Notes: a model not told the origin generated them from the letters alone. DNA of 64,000 nt from Proteus vulgaris (GCF_033708015.1 NZ_CP137920.1:2108001-2172000); one strand, 5' to 3'; counted from the stretch's first letter, positions 26,224 to 36,922 are shown. Made by a program: numbers and translations.

Positions 26224-27666
26224 ATGTCCAGACGGCTCAGAAGAACAAAAATTGTTACCACCTTAGGCCCAGCAACAGATCGTGATAATAACTTAGAAAA
26301 AATTATTATTGCTGGCGCAAATGTTGTTCGATTAAATTTCTCTCATGGTTCTGCGGAAGATCATCTTGCTCGCGCTAATCGCACGCGTGAAATTGCAGCT
26401 CGATTAGGTCGCCATGTTGCTATTCTTGGGGATTTACAAGGCCCTAAAATCCGTGTATCTACCTTTAAAGACGGAAAAATTTTCCTGAATGTCGGTGATA
26501 AATTCTTACTTGATGCCGCGCTCGAAAAAGGCGAAGGCAATCAAAATCAAGTAGGTATTGATTATAAAGGCTTACCAGCCGATGTCGTTCCAGGCGATAT
26601 TTTACTTCTTGATGATGGTCGAGTTCAGTTAAAAGTCCTCAAAGTGGAGGGTTTAAAAGTCTTTACTGAAGTGACTGTCGGTGGTCCTTTATCTAACAAT
26701 AAAGGTATTAATAAGCTCGGCGGAGGCCTTTCTGCTGATGCATTAACAGAAAAAGACAAGCAAGATATTATTACTGCGGCAAAAATCGGTGTTGATTACC
26801 TTGCTGTTTCATTCCCAAGAACGGGCGAAGATCTTAACCTTGCTCGCCGTTTAGCCCGTGATGCAGGCTGTGAATGCCAAATTGTTTCAAAAGTAGAGCG
26901 AGCTGAAGCGGTTGCTAATGATGAAATCATTGATGAAATCATTCTTGCTTCAGATGTGGTGATGGTTGCTCGTGGGGATTTAGGCGTTGAAATTGGTGAT
27001 CCGGAGCTGGTTGGCGTACAGAAAAAATTAATTCGTCGTGCTCGTCAGCTTAATCGTGTCGTTATCACTGCGACGCAAATGATGGAGTCAATGATAACAA
27101 ATCCTATGCCAACTCGTGCCGAAGTAATGGACGTTGCTAACGCCGTATTGGATGGTACAGATGCCGTTATGTTGTCGGCAGAAACTGCCGCAGGGCAGTA
27201 CCCCGCAGAAACCGTCGCTTCAATGGCACAGGTCTGCCTAGGCGCTGAAAAAATGCCCGCTGCCAATGTTTCTAAGCACCGTTTAGATATGGTGTTTGAT
27301 ACCGTCGAAGAAGCCATCGCGATGTCTACCATGTATGCAGCTAACCATATGAAAGGCGTTAATGCGATTATTGCAATGACTGAATCAGGCCGTACTGCAC
27401 GCATGATGTCTCGTATTAGTACAGGTTTGCCAATTTTCTCCATGTCTCGCCATGAAAAAACATTAAATCAGACTGCACTTTATCGTGGTGTCACACCTGT
27501 TTATTGTAGTACTCACACTGATGGTATTGCTGCGGCTAATGAAGCAATTGGTCGTTTGCGTGATAAAGGTTTCTTAGTTTCTGGTGATTTAGTGTTAGTC
27601 ACTCAAGGTGACCTAATGGGTACCGTCGGTAGTACCAATACATGTCGTATTCTGACTGTTGAATAA
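26224..27666 (+). CDS. pykA: Pyruvate kinase II
   Basis: A 480-residue AMP-type pyruvate kinase converting PEP and ADP to pyruvate and ATP. The start is [20 protein letters not shown], the active-site region is [11 protein letters not shown]...[14 protein letters not shown], and [20 protein letters not shown] precedes the allosteric domain. Synteny and length point to pykA and not pykF. A 230-base leader separates it from hexR, and a terminator follows. Confidence 0.96.
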   Translation: MSRRLRRTKIVTTLGPATDRDNNLEKIIIAGANVVRLNFSHGSAEDHLARANRTREIAARLGRHVAILGDLQGPKIRVSTFKDGKIFLNVGDKFLLDAALEKGEGNQNQVGIDYKGLPADVVPGDILLLDDGRVQLKVLKVEGLKVFTEVTVGGPLSNNKGINKLGGGLSADALTEKDKQDIITAAKIGVDYLAVSFPRTGEDLNLARRLARDAGCECQIVSKVERAEAVANDEIIDEIILASDVVMVARGDLGVEIGDPELVGVQKKLIRRARQLNRVVITATQMMESMITNPMPTRAEVMDVANAVLDGTDAVMLSAETAAGQYPAETVASMAQVCLGAEKMPAANVSKHRLDMVFDTVEEAIAMSTMYAANHMKGVNAIIAMTESGRTARMMSRISTGLPIFSMSRHEKTLNQTALYRGVTPVYCSTHTDGIAAANEAIGRLRDKGFLVSGDLVLVTQGDLMGTVGSTNTCRILTVE

Positions 27667-27695
27667 CACCAAATCCTAAATCTTAATAACAAAAC

Positions 27696-27722
27696 GGGCA
27701 CTTAATAAAGTGCCCATTTTTT
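27696..27722 (+). terminator. Terminator after pykA
   Basis: GGGCACTT-AATA-AAGTGCCC followed by ATTTTTT. Confidence 0.88.
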
Positions 27723-27746
27723 ATTTCCTTATTTTTAGTGCAAAAA

Positions 27747-28721
27747 CTAGTCCAGAATATTCTCTTTCGCATAAGGCTCTATTTCGCCCTCTTTACGTGT
27801 TTTCAATAATTTTAAGATCCACGTATATTGCTCTGGCGTTGGTGTCACTAATGCTTCTAACTCTTCATTCATTCTACGTGCAATGTATGCATCATCTTTG
27901 TCTTCAATATCATCCATGGGTTCACGAACAATAATACTAAGCTGATGTGTTTTATGACAATACACTGGGAATAACGGTACGATAGCCGCTCGACATACTT
28001 TCATTAACCGCCCTATCGCAGGTAATGTCGCTTTATAGGTACCGAAAAAATCCACAAATTGGCTATGTTCTGCGCCATGATCTTGATCTGGTAGATAATA
28101 ACCCCAGTAACCTTGTCGCACAGAAGAAATAAAAGGCTTAATGCCTGCTTCGCGTGAATGTAATCGACCATCAAAATGATGACGTGCTTTATTCCATAAA
28201 TAATCAGCAACGGGATCTTTTTGGTGATGAAACATCGCTGCCATTTTTTGGCCAGTTGATGCTAATAGCATTGCCGGAATATCAACTGCCCAACCATGAG
28301 GCACCATAAAAATCACATTACGACCTTGCGCTTTAAAACGCTCAATAATGTCTAATCCCTGCCAAGAGGTACGTTTTAATATACGATCAGGGCCTCTTAA
28401 GCAAAGCTCTGCTAACATCACAAAAGATTGAGGCGCCGTTTCAAACATACTGTCGAGGACATTTTCACGTTGTGTTTTATTCCATGTTGGAAAACAGTAT
28501 CTCAAGTTGATATCTGCACGACGTCTTGCACTTTTCGCTTTACGCCCAACAAAACGACCAATAGAAGCAAGAAAGGGATCTCGCCATTTTACTGGCATAT
28601 AAGCTAATGCACTTAATACACCTGCACCTAACCATGTTCCCCAATGACGAGGATGCAAATATGCGCGGTGAAAAGTGGGTACATAACCCGCTTTGCTATC
28701 TGTATCTTTTTCTTTATTCAT
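27747..28721 (-). CDS. lpxM: Lipid A acyltransferase LpxM
   Basis: An acyltransferase of about 324 residues that adds the last (myristoyl-type) secondary acyl chain to Kdo2-lipid A at the inner membrane. The HX4D catalytic motif is seen in FMVPHGWAVDIPAMLLASTG. Membrane contact is near residues 25-45. QGYWGYYLPDQDHGAEHSQF and the C-terminal PEQYTWILKLLKTRKEGE match E. coli LpxM (MsbB). The start at 28721 gives an N-terminus like E. coli; a frame extended by 23 codons contains a hydrophobic stretch absent from homologues. Downstream of mepM, as in E. coli. Confidence 0.94.
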   Translation of the reverse strand: MNKEKDTDSKAGYVPTFHRAYLHPRHWGTWLGAGVLSALAYMPVKWRDPFLASIGRFVGRKAKSARRRADINLRYCFPTWNKTQRENVLDSMFETAPQSFVMLAELCLRGPDRILKRTSWQGLDIIERFKAQGRNVIFMVPHGWAVDIPAMLLASTGQKMAAMFHHQKDPVADYLWNKARHHFDGRLHSREAGIKPFISSVRQGYWGYYLPDQDHGAEHSQFVDFFGTYKATLPAIGRLMKVCRAAIVPLFPVYCHKTHQLSIIVREPMDDIEDKDDAYIARRMNEELEALVTPTPEQYTWILKLLKTRKEGEIEPYAKENILD

Positions 28722-28826
28722 CAGATAACTCTCTGAACTGATATCCCAAATGGGTGTAAAAAATATTAAAACAAAAACGGATGATAACAATCATCCGCTT
28801 TTATGTCTTTAAAATCGTGTTTATTG

Positions 28827-30152
28827 TCAATCAGCTAGCACTAATTGAGGTTTAATCTCTTTTACTTTGGCAAGATATTCTTGTTTGTCTTTACCCGTTA
28901 AACCGTCAGCACGAGGTAATGTTGCCGTTAGTGGATTAACTGCTTGTTGGTTGATCCACAGTTCATAGTGCAAATGAGGCCCCGTAGAGCGTCCTGTATT
29001 CCCTGATAACGCAATTCTATCCCCACGCTTAACTCGTTGTCCTGGTTTTACAAGTAACTGACGTAAGTGCATATAACGTGTTGTGTATTGGCTACCGTGG
29101 CGAATAGCTATAAAGTTACCTGCGGCACCACTGTATTTTGCCACGATAACTTCACCATCTCCTGTTGCTAATACAGGAGTGCCTACTGGCATAGCAAAGT
29201 CGACTCCTTTATGAGCGGCTAAACGGCCTGTAACAGGGTTAATACGACGAGGGTTAAATTGAGAGGAAACTCTAAACTGTTTCACCGTTGGGAATCGCAT
29301 AAATCCACGTTCTAACCCACCAGCTTGACTATCATAAAAACGACCGTCTTCCGCAAGGAAAGCATAATAATCTTTGCCTGCGCTACGTAAACGCACACCA
29401 ATCAGTTCACTCTGCTCTGTACGACCATCCAGCACTTCACGAGAAAAAAGTGCGGCAAACTGATCACCACTTTGTAATTTTTTAAAGTCTACTTGCCATT
29501 GCAATGCTTTAGTCACTGCACGGGCTTCTGAATTCGTTAAACCTGCATTCGTTGCACTAACAGAGAAACTGCCACGAATAACACCGGTGGTAACACTGTT
29601 TTTCCACTCACCTTTTTGAAACGTTTTTGTCTCATTAAAACCCGTTTCTGTACGGGTATAAACACGCGTTTCACGGCGAGAAACACCCCAACTTAGCTCT
29701 TTTAGCAACCCATTATCATCAAGTTCCCAACTAATAGGCTGCCCGATTTTAAGGTTTCTAAGATCTTTATTTTGATTAGAGATGGTCGCGATATCAGCAG
29801 AATCAATACCAAACTGTGTTAGTATTGAACTTAGTGAATCACCACTAGAGACAATATAAGTATGAGGGACTTGGGCAACTGCGATGCTTGTATCTGAGCT
29901 ATCATCAGCATCGACTAAACCTTCATCAGTGAGTTGATCACTACTGTCAGTAATAATGTCATCCGTATTTTCACTTTGTACTGTTGAAGGCATTTGAATG
30001 CTGACAGGGACTTCTCGGTTTTGCTCGTTTTGAAGAACCACTGGTCGCCAAATTGCGACGGCCAGTGTTGCAGCAGTTAACGAACCGAGCATGATCTTAT
30101 GTGGGAGTGGTAAACTTAAATATACCTGTGCAATGGATTTCTTCTGCTGCAC
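28827..30152 (-). CDS. mepM: Murein DD-endopeptidase MepM
   Basis: A 441-residue cell-envelope hydrolase that cuts D-Ala-mDAP crosslinks to let the murein sacculus grow. The N-terminal membrane anchor is about residues 18-36 (IMLGSLTAATLAVAIW). A LysM-like segment (HTYIVSSGDSLSSILTQFG) follows at about 97-140, then a Csd3-like middle domain. The M23 (lysostaphin-type) domain is at about 310-405, with zinc ligands in AAHKGVDFAMPVG and GPHLHYELW. The znuA start lies just upstream, as in E. coli (yebA). Confidence 0.95.
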   Translation of the reverse strand: MQQKKSIAQVYLSLPLPHKIMLGSLTAATLAVAIWRPVVLQNEQNREVPVSIQMPSTVQSENTDDIITDSSDQLTDEGLVDADDSSDTSIAVAQVPHTYIVSSGDSLSSILTQFGIDSADIATISNQNKDLRNLKIGQPISWELDDNGLLKELSWGVSRRETRVYTRTETGFNETKTFQKGEWKNSVTTGVIRGSFSVSATNAGLTNSEARAVTKALQWQVDFKKLQSGDQFAALFSREVLDGRTEQSELIGVRLRSAGKDYYAFLAEDGRFYDSQAGGLERGFMRFPTVKQFRVSSQFNPRRINPVTGRLAAHKGVDFAMPVGTPVLATGDGEVIVAKYSGAAGNFIAIRHGSQYTTRYMHLRQLLVKPGQRVKRGDRIALSGNTGRSTGPHLHYELWINQQAVNPLTATLPRADGLTGKDKQEYLAKVKEIKPQLVLAD

Positions 30153-30164
30153 TTTCTTAATTCC

Positions 30165-31109
30165 TTATTGTGTTTCATTCAGGCAGCTCGCATATTGGTT
30201 AGCTAGTTGGGTAAGGAATTTTGTATAACTCTCTTGAGTCAGTGCAATCCCACTTCCTAGGGGGTCTAATACACCCATTTTAACCCCAGTGCCTTTCGCC
30301 ACTGTTTCTATTACTGTCGGCCTAAATTGTGGCTCAGCAAAAATGCAGGTTGCTTTTTGCTCAACCAACTGTGTTCGTATTTGATGTAATTTCTGCGCAC
30401 CCGGCTGTATTTCAGGGTTGATCGTAAAATGACCTAACGGCTTTAAATTATAATGTTTTTCGAAGTAGCCATAAGCATCATGAAAGACAAAATAACCCTT
30501 ATTTCTCACAGGCGACAGAATATTAACAAGATTTTTATCAGTTTGCTTGAGTTGTTCGCTGAATTTACCTAGGTTTACGTCCAGAAGTTCTTTTTTATCT
30601 GGATAGAGCATAATTAACCTTTCATGGATCTGTTTTGCAGACGACAACGCAATCTCTGGTGATAACCAGATGTGCATATTATAATCACCGTGAGAATGAT
30701 GTTCGTGATTTTCCTCATGTTTATGGACATTGTCATCATCATCTTTCAATAAAAGTGACTTTATTTCGTCAGTTTCCGCTAAAGCCAACTTATGATTGTC
30801 AGTAAGTCTGTTTAATGGCTTATCTAAAAATACTTCCATATTAGGTCCAACCCATACCATCAGGTCGGCGGAAGTGATTTTCTTCAAATCCGAGGGTTTT
30901 AATGCATAATCGTGTGGAGATGCCCCATCTGGTAATAAAACCTCTGTTGGTGTTACTCCATCAGCGATAGCCGCAGCAATAAATCCTATTGGTCTAATGG
31001 AAACGACGACATCAGCCTGCACTGAAGCAGTGAATGAGCTTATCATCGCTGTCGTTAAAAATGATTTCAATAAAAAACGATGCGCAAATTTGTTGTTTTT
31101 ATGTAACAT
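30165..31109 (-). CDS. znuA: Zinc ABC transporter, periplasmic binding protein ZnuA
   Basis: A 314-residue high-affinity zinc-binding protein. A signal peptide ends near TASVQA (about residue 32). Metal ligands are in [25 protein letters not shown] and [14 protein letters not shown]. Between the first two is a His/Asp-rich loop ([20 protein letters not shown]) typical of ZnuA and thought to capture zinc. It is divergent from znuCB across a shared Zur box. It hands zinc to the ZnuB channel. Confidence 0.96.
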   Translation of the reverse strand: MLHKNNKFAHRFLLKSFLTTAMISSFTASVQADVVVSIRPIGFIAAAIADGVTPTEVLLPDGASPHDYALKPSDLKKITSADLMVWVGPNMEVFLDKPLNRLTDNHKLALAETDEIKSLLLKDDDDNVHKHEENHEHHSHGDYNMHIWLSPEIALSSAKQIHERLIMLYPDKKELLDVNLGKFSEQLKQTDKNLVNILSPVRNKGYFVFHDAYGYFEKHYNLKPLGHFTINPEIQPGAQKLHQIRTQLVEQKATCIFAEPQFRPTVIETVAKGTGVKMGVLDPLGSGIALTQESYTKFLTQLANQYASCLNETQ

Positions 31110-31136
31110 AGGAAGAATTCTCGTGAATCATCATTG

Positions 31137-31159
31137 GAAATGTTATATTATAACGTTTC
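31137..31159. promoter_or_regulatory. Zur box between znuA and znuCB
   Basis: A 23-base near-perfect palindrome with half-sites GAAATGTTAT and ATAACGTTTC, matching the E. coli znu Zur operator. It lies 24-46 bases before znuC and 28-50 before znuA, so one site can silence both transcripts when zinc is plentiful. Confidence 0.88.
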
Positions 31160-31183
31160 AATGATTCTGCAAGTGCTAATTTT

Positions 31184-31909
31184 ATGTCTGACTTGATTTG
31201 TTTAAAATCGGTTTCTGTTTCTTTTGGTGAAAGAGAAATTTTAAAAGATATCTCTTTTGATTTAAAAGCAGGCCGTATTCTTACTTTACTTGGCCCTAAT
31301 GGTGCGGGTAAATCCACGGTTATCCGTTTAGTTCTTGGTTTATTACATCCAACCTCTGGAAAAGTTGAACGTCAAAATGCGTTACGAGTGGGTTATGTGC
31401 CACAAAAACTTTATCTCGATCCCACCATGCCACTCACCGTTAAACGGTTTATGACACTAAAACCAGGTGTTCATGATAGAGATATTCTCCCTGCTTTAGA
31501 ACGCGTTAATGCGGCTAAATTAATCAATCAGCCTATGCAGAAACTTTCTGGTGGTGAGACACAACGTGTATTATTAGCAAGGGCCTTACTTAATCGACCT
31601 CAGCTTTTAGTCTTAGATGAGCCGACTCAAGGTGTTGATGTTAATGGTCAATTAGCACTTTATGATTTAATTAATCAGCTACGTCATGAATTAGGTTGTG
31701 CCATATTGATGGTTTCTCATGATCTTCATCTTGTAATGGCAAAAACAGATGAAGTCCTCTGTTTAAATGGTCATATTTGCTGTTCGGGCACACCTGATGT
31801 TGTTTCATCTCACCCTGAATTTATTGCCATGTTTGGAAGTCGTGGTGCTGAGCAACTGGGTATTTATCGTCATCATCACCAACATAGTAAGGAGTGTCGT
31901 CATGATTGA
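31184..31909 (+). CDS. znuC: Zinc ABC transporter, ATPase ZnuC
   Basis: A 241-residue ABC ATPase. Walker A is [17 protein letters not shown] (about residues 36-52), signature [16 protein letters not shown], Walker [16 protein letters not shown], and the switch His is in [11 protein letters not shown]. The C-terminal [17 protein letters not shown] tail is His-rich, as in other ZnuC proteins. It overlaps znuB by 8 bases (ATGATTGA), indicating coupled translation. It powers uptake through ZnuB. Confidence 0.95.
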   Translation: MSDLICLKSVSVSFGEREILKDISFDLKAGRILTLLGPNGAGKSTVIRLVLGLLHPTSGKVERQNALRVGYVPQKLYLDPTMPLTVKRFMTLKPGVHDRDILPALERVNAAKLINQPMQKLSGGETQRVLLARALLNRPQLLVLDEPTQGVDVNGQLALYDLINQLRHELGCAILMVSHDLHLVMAKTDEVLCLNGHICCSGTPDVVSSHPEFIAMFGSRGAEQLGIYRHHHQHSKECRHD

Positions 31910-32687
31910 GTTGCTGTTACCGGGTTGGATTGCCGGTATGCTCTTAGCAATGGCGGCGGGCCCTTTGGGCTCTTTTGTCGTTTGGCGTCGTATGTCTTAT
32001 TTTGGTGATACCTTAGCGCACGCTTCACTACTGGGTGTTGCTTTTGGTTTGCTGTTTAATATCGAGCCTTTTTATGCTGTTATTGCAGTCACGCTTCTTC
32101 TCGCCATTTTATTGGTCTGGTTAGAGTTAAAACCTCAACTTTCTGTTGATACTCTTTTAGGGATCATGGCACACAGTGCGCTCTCTTTAGGGCTTGTGGT
32201 TGTGAGTTTAATGTCGAATGTACGTGTCGATTTAATGGCTTATCTGTTTGGTGATTTACTGTCTGTAAACTATCAAGATGTTATCAGTATTTTTATTGGT
32301 GTTGTGATTGTTCTATTTGTGATTATTCGTTCATGGCGCCCACTGCTCTCCATGACAATTAATCAAGATATGGCATTTGTTGATGGTGTAAATATTCAGC
32401 GAGAACGCTTAAAGCTAATGATGATCACTGCATTAACCATTGGTTTAGCCATGAAGTTTGTCGGCGCGTTGATCATTACGTCTTTACTCATCATCCCTGC
32501 GGCAACGGCACGTCGTTTTGCTCGTTCTCCAGAGCAAATGGCATTAATTGCAATTGCTGTTGGTATGTTGGCAATTACAGGCGGTTTAACCTTCTCTGCT
32601 TTTTATGATACCCCTGCTGGCCCGTCTGTAGTTTTAGCGGCGAGTTGCCTGTTTATCTTGAGTTTATTTGCACCGGCTAAACAGTAA
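31902..32687 (+). CDS. znuB: Zinc ABC transporter, permease ZnuB
   Basis: A 261-residue ABC-3 family inner-membrane permease with about eight helices, from [40 protein letters not shown] and [19 protein letters not shown] are family landmarks. The start at 31902 follows AAGGAG; the same frame stays open for 45 codons upstream inside znuC, but that part has no homology and is rejected. A strong terminator lies 36 bases after the stop codon. Confidence 0.95.
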   Translation: MIELLLPGWIAGMLLAMAAGPLGSFVVWRRMSYFGDTLAHASLLGVAFGLLFNIEPFYAVIAVTLLLAILLVWLELKPQLSVDTLLGIMAHSALSLGLVVVSLMSNVRVDLMAYLFGDLLSVNYQDVISIFIGVVIVLFVIIRSWRPLLSMTINQDMAFVDGVNIQRERLKLMMITALTIGLAMKFVGALIITSLLIIPAATARRFARSPEQMALIAIAVGMLAITGGLTFSAFYDTPAGPSVVLAASCLFILSLFAPAKQ

Positions 32688-32722
32688 TATTTCCAGCACG
32701 TTAGATAGATAACGAAATAAAA

Positions 32723-32760
32723 ATAAACCCCAACAACACTATGTTATTGGGGTTTATTTT
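32723..32760 (+). terminator. Terminator after znuCB
   Basis: ATAAACCCCAA pairs with TTGGGGTTTAT around about 13 bases, followed by a T tract. Confidence 0.85.
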
Positions 32761-32797
32761 TATCTTTATTCAATTGAATATCTGAACATTGATATTT

Positions 32798-33274
32798 CTA
32801 TTTTTTACTTAATTCTGTTTCGTCTATAGGAGAATAAATTAGCACATGAACATCCGTTAAGGGTTCCATTGCGCTTTTAATTTTTTCATACACCATAGAC
32901 CATTCTAAGCCACCTAAACCCGCCCCTAAAGGTGGAATAGCAATAGACTTAATCTTGCGCTGTTTAATTTCATCAACCAGTGTAATTAATCCAGCTTCAA
33001 TATCTTCAATGCAACTTGCATTTCGCCAGTGTCGTTTAGTCGGGAAGTTGACAATAAAACGGGGATTAGTCGCTTTTTTTATTTCATAAATAAACATCAC
33101 ACCCGGTGTCAGTTCTTTATTTTTGCATGCTAGAGCATAAGCTTTAAAATTATCAGGCCATGCTTTTTTAAACTGTAAGGCAATACCGCGCCCCATGACA
33201 CCAACACAATTGACAGCATTGACAATTGCCTCAGTGTTTGCATGTAAAAGATTACCTTGTGTCAGTTCTATCAT
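32798..33274 (-). CDS. Macrodomain protein of the DarG (DNA ADP-ribosylglycohydrolase) type
   Basis: A 158-residue stand-alone macrodomain. EAIVNAVNCVGVMGRGIALQ, the NPRFIVNFPTKRHWR segment and IAIPPLGAGLGGLEW are characteristic of the ALC1/DarG branch. In that branch the DarG antitoxin removes ADP-ribose that DarT attaches to thymidine in DNA. No DarT or other partner is encoded here, and the protein lacks the C-terminal DarT-binding region of full-length DarG. It is inserted between znuB and ruvB, which are neighbours in E. coli. It is probably an ADP-ribose hydrolase; whether it acts on DNA, RNA or protein is open. Confidence 0.82.
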   Translation of the reverse strand: MIELTQGNLLHANTEAIVNAVNCVGVMGRGIALQFKKAWPDNFKAYALACKNKELTPGVMFIYEIKKATNPRFIVNFPTKRHWRNASCIEDIEAGLITLVDEIKQRKIKSIAIPPLGAGLGGLEWSMVYEKIKSAMEPLTDVHVLIYSPIDETELSKK

Positions 33275-33307
33275 TTAAATCACCTTCAACCTCATCCGAT
33301 ACCAATT

Positions 33308-34318
33308 TTAAGGCTCTTCAACAATACGATTAAAATGACGATAAGCATGATTAGTGGCAACACGACCTCGTGGTGTGCGCTGAATAAAACCTTGCTGAAT
33401 TAAATAAGGCTCTAATACATCTTCTATGGTTTCACGCTCTTCACCAATAGCTGCCGCAAGGTTATCTAGTCCTACTGGGCCACCCATAAATTTATCAATG
33501 ATGGCAAAAAGGAGTTTACGATCTAAATAATCAAAACCTGCTGCATCTACATTCAACATATCAAGCGCTTTAGATGCAATCTCTTCATCAATAGCACCAT
33601 TGCCTTTTACTTGAGCAAAGTCTCTCACTCGGCGCAATAATCGGTTAGTAATACGTGGAGTGCCTCGTGAACGCATTGCGATTTGACGAGCACCCTCATC
33701 TGTCATCTCTAATCCCATAAAACTGGCACTACGAGACACAATGTGTTGTAGATCGTCAACATTATAAAACTCAAGACGTTGAACAATACCAAAGCGGTCA
33801 CGCAATGGTGAGGTTAAAGAGCCCGCTCTTGTGGTTGCCCCCACTAAGGTAAATGGAGGTAAATCAATTTTAATTGAACGAGCCGCAGGCCCTTCACCAA
33901 TCATAATATCAAGTTGATAATCTTCCATTGCTGGGTAAAGAATTTCTTCAACAACCGGTGAAAGACGATGGATTTCATCAATAAATAATACGTCATGAGG
34001 CTCAAGGTTAGTTAGCATCGCGGCGAGATCGCCTGCTTTTTCAAGTACAGGGCCTGATGTCGTACGTAAATTAACCCCCATTTCATTCGCAATGATATTT
34101 GCCAATGTGGTTTTACCTAATCCAGGAGGTCCAAAGATAAGCAAATGATCGAGCGCATCTTGACGCAATTTAGCCGCCTGAATAAAAATCTCCATTTGTT
34201 CTCGAACTTGCGGTTGTCCGACATATTCGGCAAGAGATTTAGGACGAATAGCCCTATCAATAATTTCTTCTTCAGGTTGTTGAATTTCTGCTGAAATCAG
34301 GCGATCTGCTTCAATCAC
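33308..34318 (-). CDS. ruvB: Holliday junction branch-migration ATPase RuvB
   Basis: A 336-residue AAA+ motor driving branch migration with RuvA. Walker A is [19 protein letters not shown], Walker [13 protein letters not shown], sensor/arginine-finger region [14 protein letters not shown], and a C-terminal winged-helix domain ends [16 protein letters not shown]. It lies 12 bases after ruvA in one transcript. Confidence 0.97.
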   Translation of the reverse strand: MIEADRLISAEIQQPEEEIIDRAIRPKSLAEYVGQPQVREQMEIFIQAAKLRQDALDHLLIFGPPGLGKTTLANIIANEMGVNLRTTSGPVLEKAGDLAAMLTNLEPHDVLFIDEIHRLSPVVEEILYPAMEDYQLDIMIGEGPAARSIKIDLPPFTLVGATTRAGSLTSPLRDRFGIVQRLEFYNVDDLQHIVSRSASFMGLEMTDEGARQIAMRSRGTPRITNRLLRRVRDFAQVKGNGAIDEEIASKALDMLNVDAAGFDYLDRKLLFAIIDKFMGGPVGLDNLAAAIGEERETIEDVLEPYLIQQGFIQRTPRGRVATNHAYRHFNRIVEEP

Positions 34319-34330
34319 AATGTGTTACTC

Positions 34331-34951
34331 CTAAATAGCCGCACGCAACGCTTCTTTGATAAGCGTTTCGCTATCTGTACCCAGTTTTGCCACTTTACTG
34401 ATCATTTTTGCAGCTTCTTGTGGTTTATAGCCTAATGCGATTAATGCAGCAGAAGCTTCGGCTTCAATATCAGCCGCTTTTGGCGCTTTAGGAGAAGTAC
34501 TTTCTGGTAACTCGATATCATTATTTTCAAATAAATCACCATTAAGACCTTTAAAACGATCTTTCATTTCAACAACCAAACGCTCAGCTGTTTTCTTACC
34601 TACACCCGGTAATTTTACTAATGACGTGATAGATTCATTTTCAATAGCCGTCACAAATTGGCGAGCAGACATGCCAGATAGAATAGCTAAAGCAAGTTTA
34701 GGTCCTACACCATTGACTTTAATTAATTCACGAAAAAGTGCGCGCTCTTGTTTTTGATTAAAACCATAAAGTAATTGTGCATCTTCACGTACGATAAATT
34801 GCGTATAGATAATGGCTTCTTGACCAATATCAGGCAATTCATAAAAACAGGTCATTGGCATATTGATTTCATAACCTACGCCATTACCTGCCTCGATCAG
34901 CACCACTGGTGGCTGTTTTTCAAGAATAATTCCTCTGATACGACCTATCAC
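34331..34951 (-). CDS. ruvA: Holliday junction DNA-binding protein RuvA
   Basis: A 206-residue junction-recognition subunit. The N-terminal OB domain starts [20 protein letters not shown]. Helix-hairpin-helix motifs are [20 protein letters not shown] and [19 protein letters not shown]. The C-terminal RuvB-binding domain is [19 protein letters not shown]. The start is GTG at 34951 after GGAGG, as in E. coli. A LexA-type operator lies 50-66 bases upstream. Confidence 0.96.
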   Translation of the reverse strand: MIGRIRGIILEKQPPVVLIEAGNGVGYEINMPMTCFYELPDIGQEAIIYTQFIVREDAQLLYGFNQKQERALFRELIKVNGVGPKLALAILSGMSARQFVTAIENESITSLVKLPGVGKKTAERLVVEMKDRFKGLNGDLFENNDIELPESTSPKAPKAADIEAEASAALIALGYKPQEAAKMISKVAKLGTDSETLIKEALRAAI

Positions 34952-35001
34952 CCTAATGCCTCCGCAAAAATAATTACGTCAAGTTTATAACATAAAAAAA
35001 G

Positions 35002-35017
35002 CTGGACGTATATCCAG
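35002..35017 (-). promoter_or_regulatory. LexA (SOS) box before ruvAB, doubling as a ruvC terminator hairpin
   Basis: On the minus strand CTGGATATACGTCCAG is a palindrome very close to the E. coli ruvAB SOS box as I recall it (CTGGATATCTATCCAG) and fits the LexA pattern CTG-N10-CAG. In RNA the extended arms GCTGGA/TCCAGC are followed by TTTTTTT, so the same bases also look like an intrinsic terminator for the upstream ruvC transcript. Confidence 0.72.
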
Positions 35018-35054
35018 CCTGTGAAAAACCAAAGACATTTACTAAGATAACAAC

Positions 35055-35576
35055 TTATCTTAACCGACCTCGCGTTAATACTAAGCGCGGATCACCTACA
35101 CGTAATAAATTTTGGTTAAAATGACAATGTGTAATCGCAATTGCCAATGCATCAGCAGCATCCGATTGTGGAGCCGCAGATAATTTTAATATTGAACGCA
35201 CCATATGTTGCACTTGGCTTTTTTCAGCAGCTCCCGTTCCTACAACAGTCTGTTTCACTTGACGCGCCGCATATTCAAAAACAGGAAGATCATTATTAAC
35301 TGCGGCAAGTATTGCTACACCACGCGCTTGTCCAAGCTTGAGTGCAGAATCAGCATTTTTAGCCATAAATACTTGTTCAACCGCAAACACATCGGGTGAA
35401 AATTGAGTAATGATTTCACTAACACCCGCATAAATACGTTTAAGTCGATTAGGAAGGTCGGGAACTTGTGTGCGAATACAACCACTTCCCAAATAGATAA
35501 GTTGTCGCCCTTGCTGTCGAATTACACCATAGCCTGTAACACGTGAACCGGGGTCTATACCGAGAATGATAGCCAT
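35055..35576 (-). CDS. ruvC: Holliday junction resolvase RuvC
   Basis: A 173-residue RNase H-fold endonuclease that cuts junctions. Acidic catalytic residues are in [35 protein letters not shown] and [16 protein letters not shown]. The start at 35576 follows AGGAATTGAT; the frame stays open 25 codons upstream but homologues begin here. It is separated from ruvA by about 100 bases with the LexA box; the yebB of E. coli is missing between them. Confidence 0.95.
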   Translation of the reverse strand: MAIILGIDPGSRVTGYGVIRQQGRQLIYLGSGCIRTQVPDLPNRLKRIYAGVSEIITQFSPDVFAVEQVFMAKNADSALKLGQARGVAILAAVNNDLPVFEYAARQVKQTVVGTGAAEKSQVQHMVRSILKLSAAPQSDAADALAIAITHCHFNQNLLRVGDPRLVLTRGRLR

Positions 35577-35700
35577 ATCAATTCCTGTTGCCGATATGGT
35601 CGATGGCGAGAGAAAAGAGCAAAAAAAGCTGCGCTGCTCTTCTCTTCGCACTTTTAATAACAGCAGTCAGCACTGTTATTTTCGATAATCGCTAGAACGA

Positions 35701-36456
35701 TTACAGGATATCTTCCAGTTGTTTTGCAACTTCATCCGAGATATCACCATTGTGATACACTTCTTGTACGTCATCACTGTCTTCTAGCATATCGATAAGA
35801 CGCATTAATTTAGGTGCTGTTTCAATATCTAATTCTGCTTTAGTCGATGGGATCATTGAAACTTCTGCTGATTCAGCAACAAAACCCGCTGCATCCATTG
35901 CATCTTTTACTTCACCAAACGATTCTGGTGTCGTGTAAACATCAATAGCACCATCATCATAAGTTTCAACGTCATCCGCACCCGCTTCTAATGCCGCTTC
36001 CATAACAGCATCTTCATCAACGCCCGGTGCGTAAGAAATGACACCTTTTTTAGTAAACAGATAAGAGACAGAACCATCTGTTCCTAAGTTACCACCAGTT
36101 TTGGTAAATGCATGGCGAACATCGGAAACAGTACGGTTACGATTATCACTTAAGCATTCAACCATCACAGCAGTACCCGCAGGACCATAACCTTCATAGA
36201 TGATAGTTTCCATATTATCATTTTCATCATTACCCACACCGCGTGCAATCGCACGGTTTAAGGTGTCACGAGTCATGTTGTTTGATAATGCTTTATCAAC
36301 TGCCGCACGTAAACGCGGGTTAGTTGCAGGATCACCACCACCTAAACGTGCTGCTGTAACTAATTCACGGATGATTTTAGTGAAAATTTTACCGCGTTTC
36401 GCATCTTGCGCTGCTTTACGGTGTTTTGTATTGGCCCATTTACTATGACCTGCCAT
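35701..36456 (-). CDS. yebC: YebC/PmpR-family regulatory protein
   Basis: A 251-residue protein of the YebC family: [40 protein letters not shown] and [16 protein letters not shown] are hallmark segments. Long described as a transcription factor, YebC-type proteins have more recently been linked to translation of difficult proline-containing sequences. The last 15 residues ([20 protein letters not shown]) extend the usual end slightly. It lies between ruvC and nudB as in E. coli. Confidence 0.94.
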   Translation of the reverse strand: MAGHSKWANTKHRKAAQDAKRGKIFTKIIRELVTAARLGGGDPATNPRLRAAVDKALSNNMTRDTLNRAIARGVGNDENDNMETIIYEGYGPAGTAVMVECLSDNRNRTVSDVRHAFTKTGGNLGTDGSVSYLFTKKGVISYAPGVDEDAVMEAALEAGADDVETYDDGAIDVYTTPESFGEVKDAMDAAGFVAESAEVSMIPSTKAELDIETAPKLMRLIDMLEDSDDVQEVYHNGDISDEVAKQLEDIL

Positions 36457-36484
36457 GAAAATATCTCCAAACGTGGTCTAATCA

Positions 36485-36919
36485 TTAAATAACAAATTCT
36501 TCAATCGCTTGTTGATTACTGGCGGATTTTGTTAATTTTGCCGCCAGTGGTGCGTCTAGCCATTGGTATTGCGAATGCTCAGTTAGCACAAGTTCTCGCT
36601 CCGCGGGCAGTGCTAATGTAAACCAATGTTCCTGACAATGTGTCACATCAGGTGCATAACGATGCCGAAAATGTGCAAAAATTTCAAAAAGAACTGAGCG
36701 ATGGCAATCCACCAGCTCAAGATTTTCTTTTATGATATCAATTCCAACTTCTTCTTGCACTTCACGTAACGCCGTTTGAAATGGCGTTTCGTCTGCTTCT
36801 AAGCTACCGGTTACAGATTGCCAAAAATCAGGATCATCTCGACGCTTAAGCATAAGCACCCGTTTGGTCTCTTTTGCATAAATAACAACTAAAACGGATA
36901 TCGGGCGCTTATATTTCAT
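36485..36919 (-). CDS. nudB: Dihydroneopterin triphosphate diphosphatase NudB
   Basis: A 144-residue Nudix enzyme removing pyrophosphate from dihydroneopterin triphosphate in folate synthesis, also acting on dATP. The Nudix box is GSLEADETPFQTAL...REVQEEVGID. RPISVLVVIYAKETKRVLML and DFWQSVTGS match E. coli NudB. It begins 3 bases after the aspS stop codon, so the two are co-transcribed. Confidence 0.93.
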   Translation of the reverse strand: MKYKRPISVLVVIYAKETKRVLMLKRRDDPDFWQSVTGSLEADETPFQTALREVQEEVGIDIIKENLELVDCHRSVLFEIFAHFRHRYAPDVTHCQEHWFTLALPAERELVLTEHSQYQWLDAPLAAKLTKSASNQQAIEEFVI

Positions 36920-36922
36920 CTT

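Noticed and set aside
31767..31901. An extended N-terminus for znuB
   Set aside because: The extra 45 codons lie inside znuC and do not resemble permeases; AAGGAG directly precedes the ATG at 31902.
35656..35680. AATAACAG/CTGTTATT inverted repeat between ruvC and yebC as a LexA box or terminator
   Set aside because: The half-sites are in the wrong order for LexA (ACAG...CTGT), and no T run follows on the minus strand.
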